Positions 25,067 through 32,687 of a stretch of 64,000 nt of DNA are shown piece after piece. Location of the stretch: positions 1 through 64,000 of the forward strand of contig NZ_RHOX01000013.1 of NCBI RefSeq assembly GCF_003946695.1, given 5' to 3'. The stretch is from Lapidilactobacillus bayanensis (lineage in GTDB: Bacteria; Bacillota; Bacilli; Lactobacillales; Lactobacillaceae). A program made the position numbers and the translations under genes. The notes under the pieces are model-generated. The model had not been told where the DNA came from. It saw nothing but the letters and a program-made list of their open reading frames with translations, and did no database searches. Position 1 is the stretch's first letter, and each line of letters begins with the position of its first letter.

Positions 25067-26232
25067 TCGTCTTCCTCCGAGAAATCTGCTACTGCTTGTG
25101 CCGTGCTATTGAGTGCCGGTCGTTTGTCTGTATCGGGTACCAACGTTGGCTTGCCTGTTGGCTTAACAATCAAGCCGTTCAAAATGTCATCTAGATCTTT
25201 ACCAACGAGCTTTTGTAGATTGGTTAATGTTTGAAGCTCTTTAGGCTTAAAGACATCTTTGAAGCCTGCTTCGGCTAATTCCTCCGCTGCTCTAATTGGA
25301 TCAGTAATACGTCGGTTACTTCGACCTTCAACAACCTTAAAGCCTGGTACTTGCTTGCCATGGCTCATAATCTGATCAGTTGTGTAATCCTTAACTGCGT
25401 TTAGCCATTTTTCAATACGAGGGGCAACCTGTAGAATGTCGGCTAGTTCGTCATCAGTCAGAGTATTAGCTTCTTTGAATTTATACTTGCGAATCTTAAG
25501 ATTCTCTTCGGCCAATCGCTTATCGAAACCAGCAGCTTTATAGAATGTCCAAGTTGCAGGGTCTTCAAAGTCCCAAGGGCCCTCACCATTTAACGCGGCG
25601 TCTGCAGCTGGTTTAACCACTTTGTCTCCCCAATCAAGCAATTCCCTCGTACTAATTTCAAAAGTATCAAGATTACCGAGTCGCGGTTGATCAATGGTCA
25701 TTCGTACTGTTGTGAAGTCATACAGCATTCCTAGAAAGTCGATAGCTCCTAAGGCGTACAACATCATCTGAACGTTGTGATCAGCACGAACCTTAACGCC
25801 CTTGCCATATTTCAAGTCCCAGATTGATAACACTTGATCGTTGACCAGGATAGTGTCACTCGTACCAAAGCCACCTGGCGCCCATTTACCAAAGTCAACA
25901 TGCTGTTCCAAATATGAGATAGCTTCCGGCATTGAATTGAAATCTTCTAGAACCGCATCAGTGTGTTGATCTGCGTACTCCTCCATTGACTTACCGTAAA
26001 ACTCTGACTTCTTTTTTAGCTGATTAACTTGTCGGGTGTAGTAGGTTTTCTTGATTTTGCCTAGCGCTAACTTAAGTTTGAGTTCAACTAATCGATGGGC
26101 GTCGGTGCCTTCTTGGGCATAGGGACTAGTCGTGTCCGGAAGCCCCTCTTCCATCCAGAGGCTCGGCGGATTGTTAATCCACTTACCAGCTCCAGACGCT
26201 GATAATCTTGCGTGTGATGTTGGACTAGCCAT
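25063..26232 (-). CDS. DUF2800 family nuclease-like protein
   Basis: A 389-residue protein starting SHARLSASGAGKWINNPPSLWMEEGLPDTTSPYAQEGTDAH, the DUF2800 signature (S-S...W..CP-S, then A-EGT-AH). IWDLKYGKGVKVRADHNVQMMLYALGA contains the D...K core of the PD-(D/E)xK RecB-like nuclease fold. It probably works with the ssDNA-binding protein and polymerase in recombination-dependent replication. Confidence 0.88.
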   Translation of the reverse strand: MASPTSHARLSASGAGKWINNPPSLWMEEGLPDTTSPYAQEGTDAHRLVELKLKLALGKIKKTYYTRQVNQLKKKSEFYGKSMEEYADQHTDAVLEDFNSMPEAISYLEQHVDFGKWAPGGFGTSDTILVNDQVLSIWDLKYGKGVKVRADHNVQMMLYALGAIDFLGMLYDFTTVRMTIDQPRLGNLDTFEISTRELLDWGDKVVKPAADAALNGEGPWDFEDPATWTFYKAAGFDKRLAEENLKIRKYKFKEANTLTDDELADILQVAPRIEKWLNAVKDYTTDQIMSHGKQVPGFKVVEGRSNRRITDPIRAAEELAEAGFKDVFKPKELQTLTNLQKLVGKDLDDILNGLIVKPTGKPTLVPDTDKRPALNSTAQAVADFSEEDE

Positions 26233-26600
26233 TAGAGTGCCTGCACTTTCTTAAGAAACGCACTGTAATCGGTAGTTGCAAGCTCTGATAACTTATTGAC
26301 CCCGAATTGTTCAAACAAATCTTGAACTTCATCGCGTTTTTCCTGTAAGATTGGAACAAGGGCTTTCTTGATGTCGTTCTTTGTGACTTCTTCAACCGGT
26401 GTTTTTGGTTCGGGTTCGGGCTTAGCCTCTTTCTTCTCTTCCGGCTTCGCTTCGGATTTTGGTTTTTGTTCTGGCTTAGCTGCACTTACTTCTGAACTTT
26501 CTGGTTTCCAAACCGGTAAGACTAGGGATTGGGTTAGCTCATTAACCGAGTCCATAACTTCTTGTGTCGTATTACCTGTTATTTTGATTTCAATTGTCAT
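26232..26600 (-). CDS. Hypothetical protein with Lys/Pro/Glu linker
   Basis: ATG 26600 (MTIEIKITGNTTQEVMDSVNEL) has AAGGAGCCAATT upstream and is preferred over an in-frame start at 26630. The 122-residue product has a short N-terminal beta-alpha unit, a charged linker rich in KPE (residues about 35-75), and a C-terminal helical domain (VEEVTKNDIKKALVPILQEK). The C-terminal part recalls small DNA-binding helper domains of phage recombination clusters. It ends where the DUF2800 gene starts. Confidence 0.65.
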   Translation of the reverse strand: MTIEIKITGNTTQEVMDSVNELTQSLVLPVWKPESSEVSAAKPEQKPKSEAKPEEKKEAKPEPEPKTPVEEVTKNDIKKALVPILQEKRDEVQDLFEQFGVNKLSELATTDYSAFLKKVQAL

Positions 26601-26651
26601 AATTGGCTCCTTCTGTGGTATACTAACCACGAATAATATTTTGTTTTGTCG

Positions 26652-26846
26652 CTACTTCTCACTGCCATGAGAGGTAGCTTTTTTTGTGCCGTTTCCGAAA
26701 AAGTACTCAGAGTTAAAGGCTATTGAAGCCACTAGAGCTCCTAGTAGCGCTGTACTAACTCCGAAACGAATAGCACCTGGTATGACCATGCCTACTAGCA
26801 TCATTACAATTCCAAGCATTAATTTACCGTGTTTCATCTTTACCAA
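26652..26846 (-). CDS. Small membrane protein, 64 aa
   Basis: TTG 26846 or ATG 26837 opens a product with two hydrophobic segments (LMLGIVMMLVGMVIPGAI and ALLGALVASIAF) and a hydrophilic end. A GGAG stands 9 nt before the TTG. It overlaps the DUF771-like gene slightly. Function unknown; superinfection exclusion is one role of small phage membrane proteins but nothing here proves it. Confidence 0.55.
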   Translation of the reverse strand: MVKMKHGKLMLGIVMMLVGMVIPGAIRFGVSTALLGALVASIAFNSEYFFGNGTKKATSHGSEK

Positions 26847-27160
26847 TTGAACTCACTCCAGTGTTTGTCGATAAACTTAGCCATTTCGTATGCTTTGAAT
26901 TTCCAGGGGCTTCCCTGCTTACCGTGATGAATTATCAGGCGTTCGTCTAACATACGTTGAATTTCATGGCTGTATTTGGGATTGTAGAGAATATTATCTT
27001 CAATCCATCCTTTTGACTTATTGCCCAGCCAATCTCTTAAATCAGCCATGTTCCAGGTCTTGCCGATTAATGAATCGCCATTGCCAAGTTGATCTGTATC
27101 AACAACTTTGAAATTAGATGGCAATTCAATCGTTGCGGTAGCTTTAATTGTTTGTGGCAT
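26840..27160 (-). CDS. DUF771-like phage protein
   Basis: A 106-residue early protein with GKTWNMADLRDWLGNKSKGWIEDNILYNPK, the pattern of DUF771 proteins found right after Cro genes in Lactobacillales phages. The middle looks like a winged helix, so an excisionase or regulatory role has been guessed for the family. AGGAGGTAAACAAA precedes the ATG. Confidence 0.75.
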   Translation of the reverse strand: MPQTIKATATIELPSNFKVVDTDQLGNGDSLIGKTWNMADLRDWLGNKSKGWIEDNILYNPKYSHEIQRMLDERLIIHHGKQGSPWKFKAYEMAKFIDKHWSEFNW

Positions 27161-27218
27161 TTTGTTTACCTCCTAACGTATATTTGTTTGCTCACCTTTT
27201 GTATTGATGATTTAATGG

Positions 27219-27434
27219 CTAATCCTCCTTTGATTTGTTTTTACGTCTCTTGGTGAAGATTAATTGTTCAACTGGAACTCTTAGATATTCAGCTACCTGA
27301 ACAATTTGACCAATCTTTGGTTCAAACTCATTCCAGCGATTCATAGTTCCGTTAGAAAATCCCAAGTCTTTTTCCATCTTTCTAATGGATACTTTTTGTT
27401 TACTTGCTATATCTTTGATTGTGTCGTAAATCAT
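27219..27434 (-). CDS. Cro-like XRE-family regulator
   Basis: ATG 27434 follows AAGGAGTTACGGA and gives a 71-residue protein, whereas the longer frame from 27533 has no ribosome site and runs through the operator. KDIASKQKVSIRKMEKDLGFSNGTMNRWNE is a lambda-repressor-like HTH. It is the first gene of the leftward early operon and divergent from the repressor, the normal place for Cro. Confidence 0.88.
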   Translation of the reverse strand: MIYDTIKDIASKQKVSIRKMEKDLGFSNGTMNRWNEFEPKIGQIVQVAEYLRVPVEQLIFTKRRKNKSKED

Positions 27435-27475
27435 TCCGTAACTCCTTTCTATAAAATTAATAAAACAGTTGCGTT

Positions 27476-27632
27476 TTGTAGAATGATATTCTACAATTAA
27501 GGCATAGAAAACAAACCAACTTTTATCTTCCATTGGCGTGGTGTATATGTTGTTGGCTTGTCTTAACTACAAGAACAAGTATATAGAATTATATTCTACA
27601 AGTCAACACTTTTGTAGTTTATTTTTCTACGT
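27476..27632. promoter_or_regulatory. Immunity operators, three 21-bp palindromes
   Basis: Three copies of TTGTAGAAT-N3-ATTCTACAA are visible. O1 at 27476-27496 is perfect. O2 at 27581-27601 has one arm slightly changed (TATAGAAT). O3 at 27612-27632 keeps TTGTAG and CTAC only. O1 covers a TAGAAT that fits the -10 of the leftward Cro promoter. O2 and O3 lie before the repressor start. This is the expected layout for cooperative repressor binding and self-control. Confidence 0.85.
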
Positions 27633-27653
27633 TTGTTCGTAAGGGTGATAAGA

Positions 27654-27962
27654 ATGTCTATATATCAACGTATTAAGGACCTTGCTGGTCAAAAAAATAT
27701 TTCAATTCGTGAATTGGAGCATATTTTAAACTTTTCAAACGGTACTGTAAGCAAGTGGGATGATAATGCCAATTCAGAGAAATTACAAAGTGTAGCTGAT
27801 TTTTTTAATGTTTCTACCGATTACTTGTTGGGTCGAGATAAACCTGTTGATAAGCGTGTAGACCTTGCTGATGATGACGTCATTATGACTTTTGAAGGTA
27901 AAGAGATACCACCAGAAGACGTTGAATTAATGCGCCGTCTATTGCGAGGTGGAAAGAATTAA
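27654..27962 (+). CDS. CI-like repressor, XRE family, short form
   Basis: Starting at ATG 27654 (MSIYQRIKDLAGQKNISIRE) with AAGG upstream, the protein has 102 residues. The HTH covers about residues 5-60, ending in FFNVSTDYLLGRDK. There is no LexA-like protease domain; a short tail with EIPPEDVELMRRLLRG follows, as in repressors destroyed by a partner ImmA protease. The next gene encodes just such a protease and starts at the stop codon. Confidence 0.9.
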   Translation: MSIYQRIKDLAGQKNISIRELEHILNFSNGTVSKWDDNANSEKLQSVADFFNVSTDYLLGRDKPVDKRVDLADDDVIMTFEGKEIPPEDVELMRRLLRGGKN

Positions 27963-28369
27963 TGGACGAAAATCTACGATTGGTTTTAAATTATGCAATG
28001 GATCACCAGATAGGATTTCAGTGCACTGATGTTCTATCACCTATTACACCTTGTGGTAGCAATCCTAAGCGGCGTATGATTCTGATTAACACAAATTTTC
28101 ATGATAAAGCTCAGCTTCCCTATCAAGCTGCACACGAAGTAGGGCATGTTTTAAATCAAGATGAGGGCTGCTTGTATATGTTTAGCTACTCTAAAGCGTC
28201 TGCGGAAGGCGGCGCTAATAAACGAGCAATAGATATTCTTGTTCCTTTTTATTTTACCGATATTAATCAGGAAGATGCTAATGTCCAACGATTTCTTGAC
28301 GCCTTTCATATTCCTGGAAAGATGACAGATTGGGCAGTTGATAGTATCGCCAACTTTTATGACAAATAA
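27962..28369 (+). CDS. ImmA/IrrE-type metallopeptidase
   Basis: A 135-residue protein containing YQAAHEVGHVLNQDEG: HEVGH is the HExxH-like zinc site of the ImmA/IrrE family (DUF955). Later SAEGGANKRAIDILVPF supplies the usual downstream acidic/asn region. In ICEBs1 and related elements the ImmA protease cleaves the short repressor upon DNA damage. It overlaps the repressor gene by one base, supporting a pair. Confidence 0.92.
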   Translation: MDENLRLVLNYAMDHQIGFQCTDVLSPITPCGSNPKRRMILINTNFHDKAQLPYQAAHEVGHVLNQDEGCLYMFSYSKASAEGGANKRAIDILVPFYFTDINQEDANVQRFLDAFHIPGKMTDWAVDSIANFYDK

Positions 28370-28403
28370 AAAAATACCCTACCCGCCGCAAACAGGTAGA
28401 GTA
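28368..28403 (-). terminator. Leftward-facing terminator in the lysogeny module
   Basis: A 9-bp stem with one mismatch (28375-28383 with 28395-28403) has seven A residues on its left, so it reads as a stem plus TTTTTTT only for leftward transcription. The flanking genes are rightward. For rightward transcription the U-run is missing. Confidence 0.6.
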
Positions 28404-28430
28404 CGTATGAATAACTTGAACAAATCTATT

Positions 28431-28451
28431 ATACCAAATGCATTTTGGTAT
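28431..28451. promoter_or_regulatory. 8-bp perfect palindrome before the accessory gene
   Basis: ATACCAAA-TGCAT-TTTGGTAT lies immediately before the GGAGGG ribosome site of the next gene. As DNA it is operator-like; as RNA it forms a hairpin next to the ribosome site. Which is real cannot be told. Confidence 0.5.
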
Positions 28452-28464
28452 TGGAGGGATAGTT

Positions 28465-28938
28465 ATGAAAAAGAAGTCATGGGTCACGGGAATAATTATT
28501 GGGTTTGTCGTGATAGTTGCTGGGTCGCTACTATATACAAATCATCAAAAGCAAGTCGATATTGCCGAACATTCTGCACCATATTATGCTGATGCAAACA
28601 AGAAAGTTGTTCTCTTAAGCGCTTCTCAAGATAAGCTCAATGATTATCAGGAAGAACAATTCTACAGCATTGCGCGCGGTACTATAGACGGCGAAGTACG
28701 TGATGGAATATCAGATAAGATGGACGACAAAAGTCTTTATGTAGAAAAGGTTAAGGGTAAGGGACGTTATTATATCGAATACGTTTCACGCTGGGACACG
28801 GGTTTCTTTAAACAAAATTTCACTACTTCTTTTGTAGCAAAACTAGAGACAGCTGACTTTCGTAAAAGCGATACCTTTACAACGTATCAATTCCAATCAG
28901 ATTTAACAGATTTTGTTAACGAAAATGATCCAGATTAA
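28465..28938 (+). CDS. Membrane-anchored accessory protein, possible moron
   Basis: ATG 28465 with GGAGGG upstream gives a 157-residue protein. Residues about 6-25 (WVTGIIIGFVVIVAGSLLYT) form a signal anchor, so the rest is probably outside the cell. The exposed part is acidic with no family I recognise. It stands between protease and integrase, with a palindrome before it and hairpins on both sides, as expected for an independently expressed prophage gene that alters the lysogen. Confidence 0.7.
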   Translation: MKKKSWVTGIIIGFVVIVAGSLLYTNHQKQVDIAEHSAPYYADANKKVVLLSASQDKLNDYQEEQFYSIARGTIDGEVRDGISDKMDDKSLYVEKVKGKGRYYIEYVSRWDTGFFKQNFTTSFVAKLETADFRKSDTFTTYQFQSDLTDFVNENDPD

Positions 28939-28943
28939 TAAAT

Positions 28944-28986
28944 AAAAAGGCCATATCCCCCACTCGCCAAAGTAATGGATATAGCC
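28944..28986 (-). terminator. Leftward-facing terminator after the accessory gene
   Basis: Stem GGCcATATCC (28949-28958) with GGATATaGCC (28977-28986), one mismatch, and five A to its left. Read leftward it is a stem followed by TTTTTATTTATT. It could also act weakly on rightward transcripts as a hairpin without U-run. Confidence 0.55.
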
Positions 28987-28990
28987 AACC

Positions 28991-29014
28991 AAAAAGTACA
29001 CGCCTTTTGTGTAC
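28991..29014 (-). terminator. Second leftward-facing hairpin before the integrase
   Basis: GTACAC (28996-29001) pairs with GTGTAC (29009-29014), with five A to the left that become TTTTT in leftward RNA. It lies 30 bp before the integrase start and may alternatively be a palindromic operator for it. Confidence 0.45.
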
Positions 29015-29045
29015 CCTAATTATATCAGATTAGGAGCGTGATAGA

Positions 29046-30143
29046 ATGGCAAGTTTTAGAAAACGTGGTAAAAAATGGGAAGCACGCATTTCATTCAAAG
29101 ATAAAGATGGCGAGTTTAAAACTAAATCTAAAGGCGGCTTTGCCACTAAAAAGGAGGCACAGTTGTTTGCCAATGAAAATGAAGTCTTAGCAATCAACGG
29201 TGAGTTATCAAGCACGCAGCCTAAACTGTTTTCTGAATACTTCCAGAACTGGTATGAAGTCTATAAAGAAGCAACCATCCGTGATCGTACCAAGTCAACT
29301 TATAATAATGCTCTTATGAATTTAAAGAAACACTTCCCCACGCAAACAATTGAAGAAATCAGTCGTGAAGACTATCAACATTTTCTCAATGATTTTGGGG
29401 CAGATCACTCCAAGTCTACAATATCTAAACTCAACTCACTCTACCACGCTTGTGTTAGAAACGCTGTCTATGATGGTGTTATCAAACGTGATTTCATTCA
29501 AGGAACGCAAATTGTCTACGACCCAAAAAGAACTTGGACAATCGAATATTTAAGTATTGATGAAATCAAAAGTATCATTGCTTATATCGTTGATAATGCT
29601 AGTCATAAATATGTATCACAGTATATGATTTTAACCGCCTTAATGACCGGTATGCGCTCTGGTGAGATCGGTGGCTTAACTTGGGACAACATCAACTTTA
29701 AAGACAGCACAATAACAGTTAAACGGTCTTGGCACGATGTTAAGAAGCAATTCGAACCGCTAAAAAACGAATCATCGTATCGAACAATTCCGGTCGATAA
29801 ATGGTTATTAGATATTATCGATCAGTTACCTAAGAATGACGGATTGAACCGAGTATTCGTTAATCAAGGTGCTGTCCCTACCTCCACAGCGGTAAATAAA
29901 TCACTTCGTAAAATACTTAAACATCTCAATATAGGACGTAGCGGTTTTCATTTTCATAGTTGCCGTCACTCACACGTGGCCTATCTCCTATCCCAAGGAA
30001 TAGATCTATACGCCATATCAAAACGTCTTGGCCATAATGACATGACAATCACCGCTCAAGTTTATGCTTATCTAATTGATGAATACAAAGCTAAGACAGA
30101 CGAGCAAATAATTAAAGCGTTGGATGGATTACGACCAAATTGA
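29046..30143 (+). CDS. int: Tyrosine integrase
   Basis: A 365-residue site-specific recombinase. Residues 1-50 (RGKKWEARISFKDKDGEFK) are the arm-binding domain of Tn916/Lactobacillus phage integrases. Then comes a SAM-like core-binding domain. In the catalytic domain the Arg is in LMTGMRSGEIGGLTW, the HxxR pair in FHFHSCRHSHVAYLL, the final His in KRLGHNDM and the Tyr in AQVYAYL. It lies about 130 bp from the tmRNA 3' end, the likely attachment site. No excisionase is obvious, though the DUF771 protein is a candidate. Confidence 0.96.
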   Translation: MASFRKRGKKWEARISFKDKDGEFKTKSKGGFATKKEAQLFANENEVLAINGELSSTQPKLFSEYFQNWYEVYKEATIRDRTKSTYNNALMNLKKHFPTQTIEEISREDYQHFLNDFGADHSKSTISKLNSLYHACVRNAVYDGVIKRDFIQGTQIVYDPKRTWTIEYLSIDEIKSIIAYIVDNASHKYVSQYMILTALMTGMRSGEIGGLTWDNINFKDSTITVKRSWHDVKKQFEPLKNESSYRTIPVDKWLLDIIDQLPKNDGLNRVFVNQGAVPTSTAVNKSLRKILKHLNIGRSGFHFHSCRHSHVAYLLSQGIDLYAISKRLGHNDMTITAQVYAYLIDEYKAKTDEQIIKALDGLRPN

Positions 30144-30202
30144 CCAAAATTTGTCCAAAATAATTTTATTTTCTCATGTTTTCTAATGCTAAATACAAAA
30201 AT

Positions 30203-30245
30203 AGAAACCAGCTAAACATTGAGTTAGCAAGGTTTCTATTTTTTT
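30203..30245. terminator. Bidirectional terminator between integrase and tmRNA
   Basis: AGAAACC (30203-30209) pairs with GGTTTCT (30231-30237), with an inner GCTAA-TTAGC stem. To the right is ATTTTTTT; to the left the complement gives TATTTTTGTATTT. It can end both the rightward integrase transcript and the leftward tmRNA transcript, although it lies on the phage side of the junction. Confidence 0.85.
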
Positions 30246-30270
30246 AAAAACATTCTTATTGTTACTGAAA

Positions 30271-30300
30271 TGGAGGCGAGGGGACTTGAACCCCTGTCCA
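30271..30300. other. Likely prophage attachment site at the tmRNA 3' end
   Basis: The tmRNA T-arm and acceptor 3' half begin here and the integrase gene lies just left of it. Prophages and islands commonly integrate into tmRNA and restore its end. The exact core cannot be drawn because the other copy is outside the window. Confidence 0.6.
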
Positions 30301-30635
30301 TAGATACTGCCACGTCAACTTCTACATTCATAGCTGTACAATTTAAGATTTAATCAACAACGCGCGCCGCACCGCATGGCTAACCGTTGTCGACGAGTTT
30401 GATCATCTCTTCTTACTTATTCAAACAGCACAAGTAAGCGTAGCCTATTCAATTTGAGACCCTAAATCTGAGTTCTAGGCTAACCCAGCAGGATCACGCT
30501 AGCTGTGTTTTAGGCAGCTAATGCGTAAGAATTTTCTTTGTTTGCAGTTATATTTAACTGTAACGTTTTAACGTAGACGTAACCTACGGAATGCGATTCA
30601 CGCGCAGATACCCATGTCGAATCCGAAACGCCCCC
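30271..30635 (-). ncRNA. ssrA: tmRNA
   Basis: The 5' end GGGGGCGTTTCGGATTCGAC (from 30635) and the 3' end ...GTTCAAGTCCCCTCGCCTCC plus A form the tRNA-like acceptor (GGGGGCG with CGCCTCC) and T-arm. CCA is not encoded; the next bases are TTT. The tag frame at 30545-30510 reads GCA AAC AAA GAA AAT TCT TAC GCA TTA GCT GCC TAA, giving ANKENSYALAA. tmRNA rescues stalled ribosomes with SmpB and marks products for proteolysis. The phage to the left leaves it complete. Confidence 0.97.
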
Positions 30636-30648
30636 GAATTCATTAAAT

Positions 30649-30657
30649 ATTATAGCA
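30649..30657 (-). promoter_or_regulatory. Extended -10 of the tmRNA promoter
   Basis: Minus strand TGCTATAAT lies 13 bp before the mature 5' end, a perfect extended -10. A clear -35 is not seen. The short leader would be removed by RNase P. Confidence 0.75.
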
Positions 30658-30791
30658 TGACTAGACTGAAAAGAACACCAACAGTTATCGCCCTCAAAAA
30701 TTGCCACAAATTGGCGACGCTCATCTCGACATGAATTATCTGCATCTTTGTCAACTACATTTTAGTTTATACTAGAATTAGGAGTGATGAT

Positions 30792-32153
30792 ATGAAAAGA
30801 GAACCGAATATTCAACTGGCGCGTAACTTGAAGAATCGTCATGTACAGTTAATTGCAATTGGAGGCACAATTGGCACCGGATTATTTCTTGGTGCGGGAC
30901 AATCGATTCATTTAGCTGGACCGGCAATTCTCCTAGCCTATTTAGTGACGGGAATTATTTGTTTTATTTTAATGCGTGCGCTGGGCGATTTATTATTATC
31001 TAATCTAAATCATCGCTCATTCATTGATTTTATTCGCGATTATTTAGGACCAACTGCTGGATTTGTGGCTGGTTGGACTTACTGGGTCTGTTGGCTGGCA
31101 ATCGCCATGTCTGAAGTCACCGCTATTGGTCTCTATGTCCGCTTTTGGTTACAAAACGTTCCTCAGTGGCTGCCTGGCTTAATTGTGTTAGTAATTTTGT
31201 TAGCACTAAATTCAATCACTGTCGCCCTATTTGGTGAAACGGAATTCTGGTTCTCAATGATTAAAATCGTTGCGATTGTTGCCTTAATTGCAATTGGTGC
31301 TGTTTTAATTGCAACGCATTATCAAACACCAGTTGGTCACGCTAGTTTAACTAATCTGGTTAATTACGGTGGTTTCTTTCCCACTGGCTGGCATGGTTTT
31401 CTATTAGCTTTTCAAATGGTTGTCTTTAGTTTTGTAGGGATTGAAATGGTTGGATTGACAGCATCCGAAACACAAGATCCCAAGACTGTTATTCCGAAGG
31501 CAATTAATGAGATTCCGCTGCGTGTCATTTTATTTTATCTTGGCGCCCTTTTCGTCATTATGTGTATATATCCTTGGTCAAAGATAAATCCCAACGCTAG
31601 TCCTTTCGTGACGGTTTTTAGCAGTATTGGCATTAAGTCAGCTGCCAGTATTATTAATTTCGTCGTCCTAACTGCTGCGGCTTCCGCCTGTAACAGTGCC
31701 CTATTCTCTGCAGGACGAATCCTATTCTCATTAACTCTACACCATTCTAATCATCAATTACGAAAATTGGGTAAGCTTTCTAAAACACAAGTACCGGCAC
31801 CCGCGTTAGTTTTTTCTGGACTGATTATTGCCATCGCCGTCTTATTAAATCTTGTGATACCCGATGATGTTTTCACATTGGTTTCTAGCGTGGCAACGAC
31901 GTGTTTCTTGTTTATCTGGGGTGCTATTATTGTGGCTCATCTACGTTATCGTAAAACTGCAGCGGGTCAGGTCAGCAAGTTTAAAGTCCCAGGCGCGCCA
32001 TTCACTGACTATTTAGTCTTAGCCTTTCTCACTTTTGTCGTCATTGTCTTATTAATGAACCACAGTACTTTAATTGCACTAGTTGTTGCTGTTATCTGGA
32101 TAGTCTTGTTGGCAGTTCTTGGTAAATGGTCCCAGCAACAAGCACATCATTGA
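30792..32153 (+). CDS. Amino acid permease, APC family (CycA/AapA-like)
   Basis: A 453-residue transporter with about 12 membrane helices. NRHVQLIAIGGTIGTGLFLGAGQSIHLAGPAILLAYL is the conserved first helix motif of the amino acid transporter (AAT) branch of APC permeases; the GTIGTGLF stretch binds the substrate backbone. QMVVFSFVGIEMVGLTASET is the matching helix 6 region. Substrates are likely D-alanine, D-serine, glycine or another neutral amino acid, which cannot be fixed here. AGGAGTGATGAT precedes the ATG; a strong terminator follows. Confidence 0.9.
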   Translation: MKREPNIQLARNLKNRHVQLIAIGGTIGTGLFLGAGQSIHLAGPAILLAYLVTGIICFILMRALGDLLLSNLNHRSFIDFIRDYLGPTAGFVAGWTYWVCWLAIAMSEVTAIGLYVRFWLQNVPQWLPGLIVLVILLALNSITVALFGETEFWFSMIKIVAIVALIAIGAVLIATHYQTPVGHASLTNLVNYGGFFPTGWHGFLLAFQMVVFSFVGIEMVGLTASETQDPKTVIPKAINEIPLRVILFYLGALFVIMCIYPWSKINPNASPFVTVFSSIGIKSAASIINFVVLTAAASACNSALFSAGRILFSLTLHHSNHQLRKLGKLSKTQVPAPALVFSGLIIAIAVLLNLVIPDDVFTLVSSVATTCFLFIWGAIIVAHLRYRKTAAGQVSKFKVPGAPFTDYLVLAFLTFVVIVLLMNHSTLIALVVAVIWIVLLAVLGKWSQQQAHH

Positions 32154-32160
32154 AATAACA

Positions 32161-32210
32161 AAAGAGTCAGCGATAAAATAAATTATCGTTGACTCTTTCT
32201 ATTTTATTTA
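32161..32210. terminator. Strong terminator between permease and membrane gene
   Basis: A 16-bp stem with one G-T pair (32161-32176 with 32183-32198) and a 6-nt loop, followed by CTATTTTATTT. It serves the permease and, by its A-rich left side, possibly the convergent gene. Confidence 0.9.
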
Positions 32211-32669
32211 GAGTTTATTTTGAGCAATTTTACTTTCAGCAAAAGCTCGAATTTCATTAACATCGCCGCGCAACATCAGAACGCGTGAACGTTTCATGAA
32301 ATCTGTCGCCGTTAACTTAGCAAACTGACCATTAGGTACCGGCTCAACCGTGACTGTTTTAATATTACGCCAATCAACTAGACCATTAACACTCAATGAG
32401 ATGAAGGCATAACGCTCCCCTAAGCCTTTGCGTAACAAGCCCCAAGTTAGAATCGTTAAGGCAATCGCTAACACGACCATATTACGATTAACATCGGTAT
32501 GGGTGGCGCCAAGTAATAGAACAACGATTAAAGCTGCCAACACAACGCCAAGTAAAGCTCGCCAAGCTGAAAACGCAGTTCGATACTTCAATCGCGTGCT
32601 GTTTAAGATTAAAATTACCAAATCAAATAAACAAATTAAAATGGCCATGACTAAAAAGTTTGTGGACAT
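32208..32669 (-). CDS. Membrane protein of unknown function
   Basis: A 153-residue protein with hydrophobic helices near residues 4-22, 38-56 and 66-80, followed by a soluble part of about 70 residues (LSVNGLVDWRNIKTVTVEPVPNG). That soluble part looks like a small PH-like or bPH domain: beta strands that begin with a W-R-N-I motif. It is convergent with the permease and follows ackA in the same direction. I recognise no specific family. Confidence 0.65.
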   Translation of the reverse strand: MSTNFLVMAILICLFDLVILILNSTRLKYRTAFSAWRALLGVVLAALIVVLLLGATHTDVNRNMVVLAIALTILTWGLLRKGLGERYAFISLSVNGLVDWRNIKTVTVEPVPNGQFAKLTATDFMKRSRVLMLRGDVNEIRAFAESKIAQNKL

Positions 32670-32687
32670 TACTGACCTCAGTCCCTT

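Larger units (their letters stand above)
1..30270. mobile_element. Siphovirus-type prophage, left end outside window
   Basis: A continuous set of phage genes runs from a partial distal tail gene at the left edge to a tyrosine integrase at 29046-30143, just before a tmRNA gene. Order on the minus strand is immunity, replication, VRR-NUC/SNF2/ArpU, terminases, portal, head, connectors, tail. The divergent plus-strand module holds repressor, ImmA-like protease, accessory gene and integrase. The integrase-next-to-tmRNA layout shows the right boundary. The other attachment copy, the tail fibre genes and the lysis cassette must lie left of the window. All visible structural and replication genes look intact, so the prophage may be inducible. 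Confidence 0.95.

Noticed and set aside
30510-30707. 65-codon minus frame ending NSYALAA as a protein gene
   Set aside because: It lies inside the tmRNA; only the last 11 codons are the tag.
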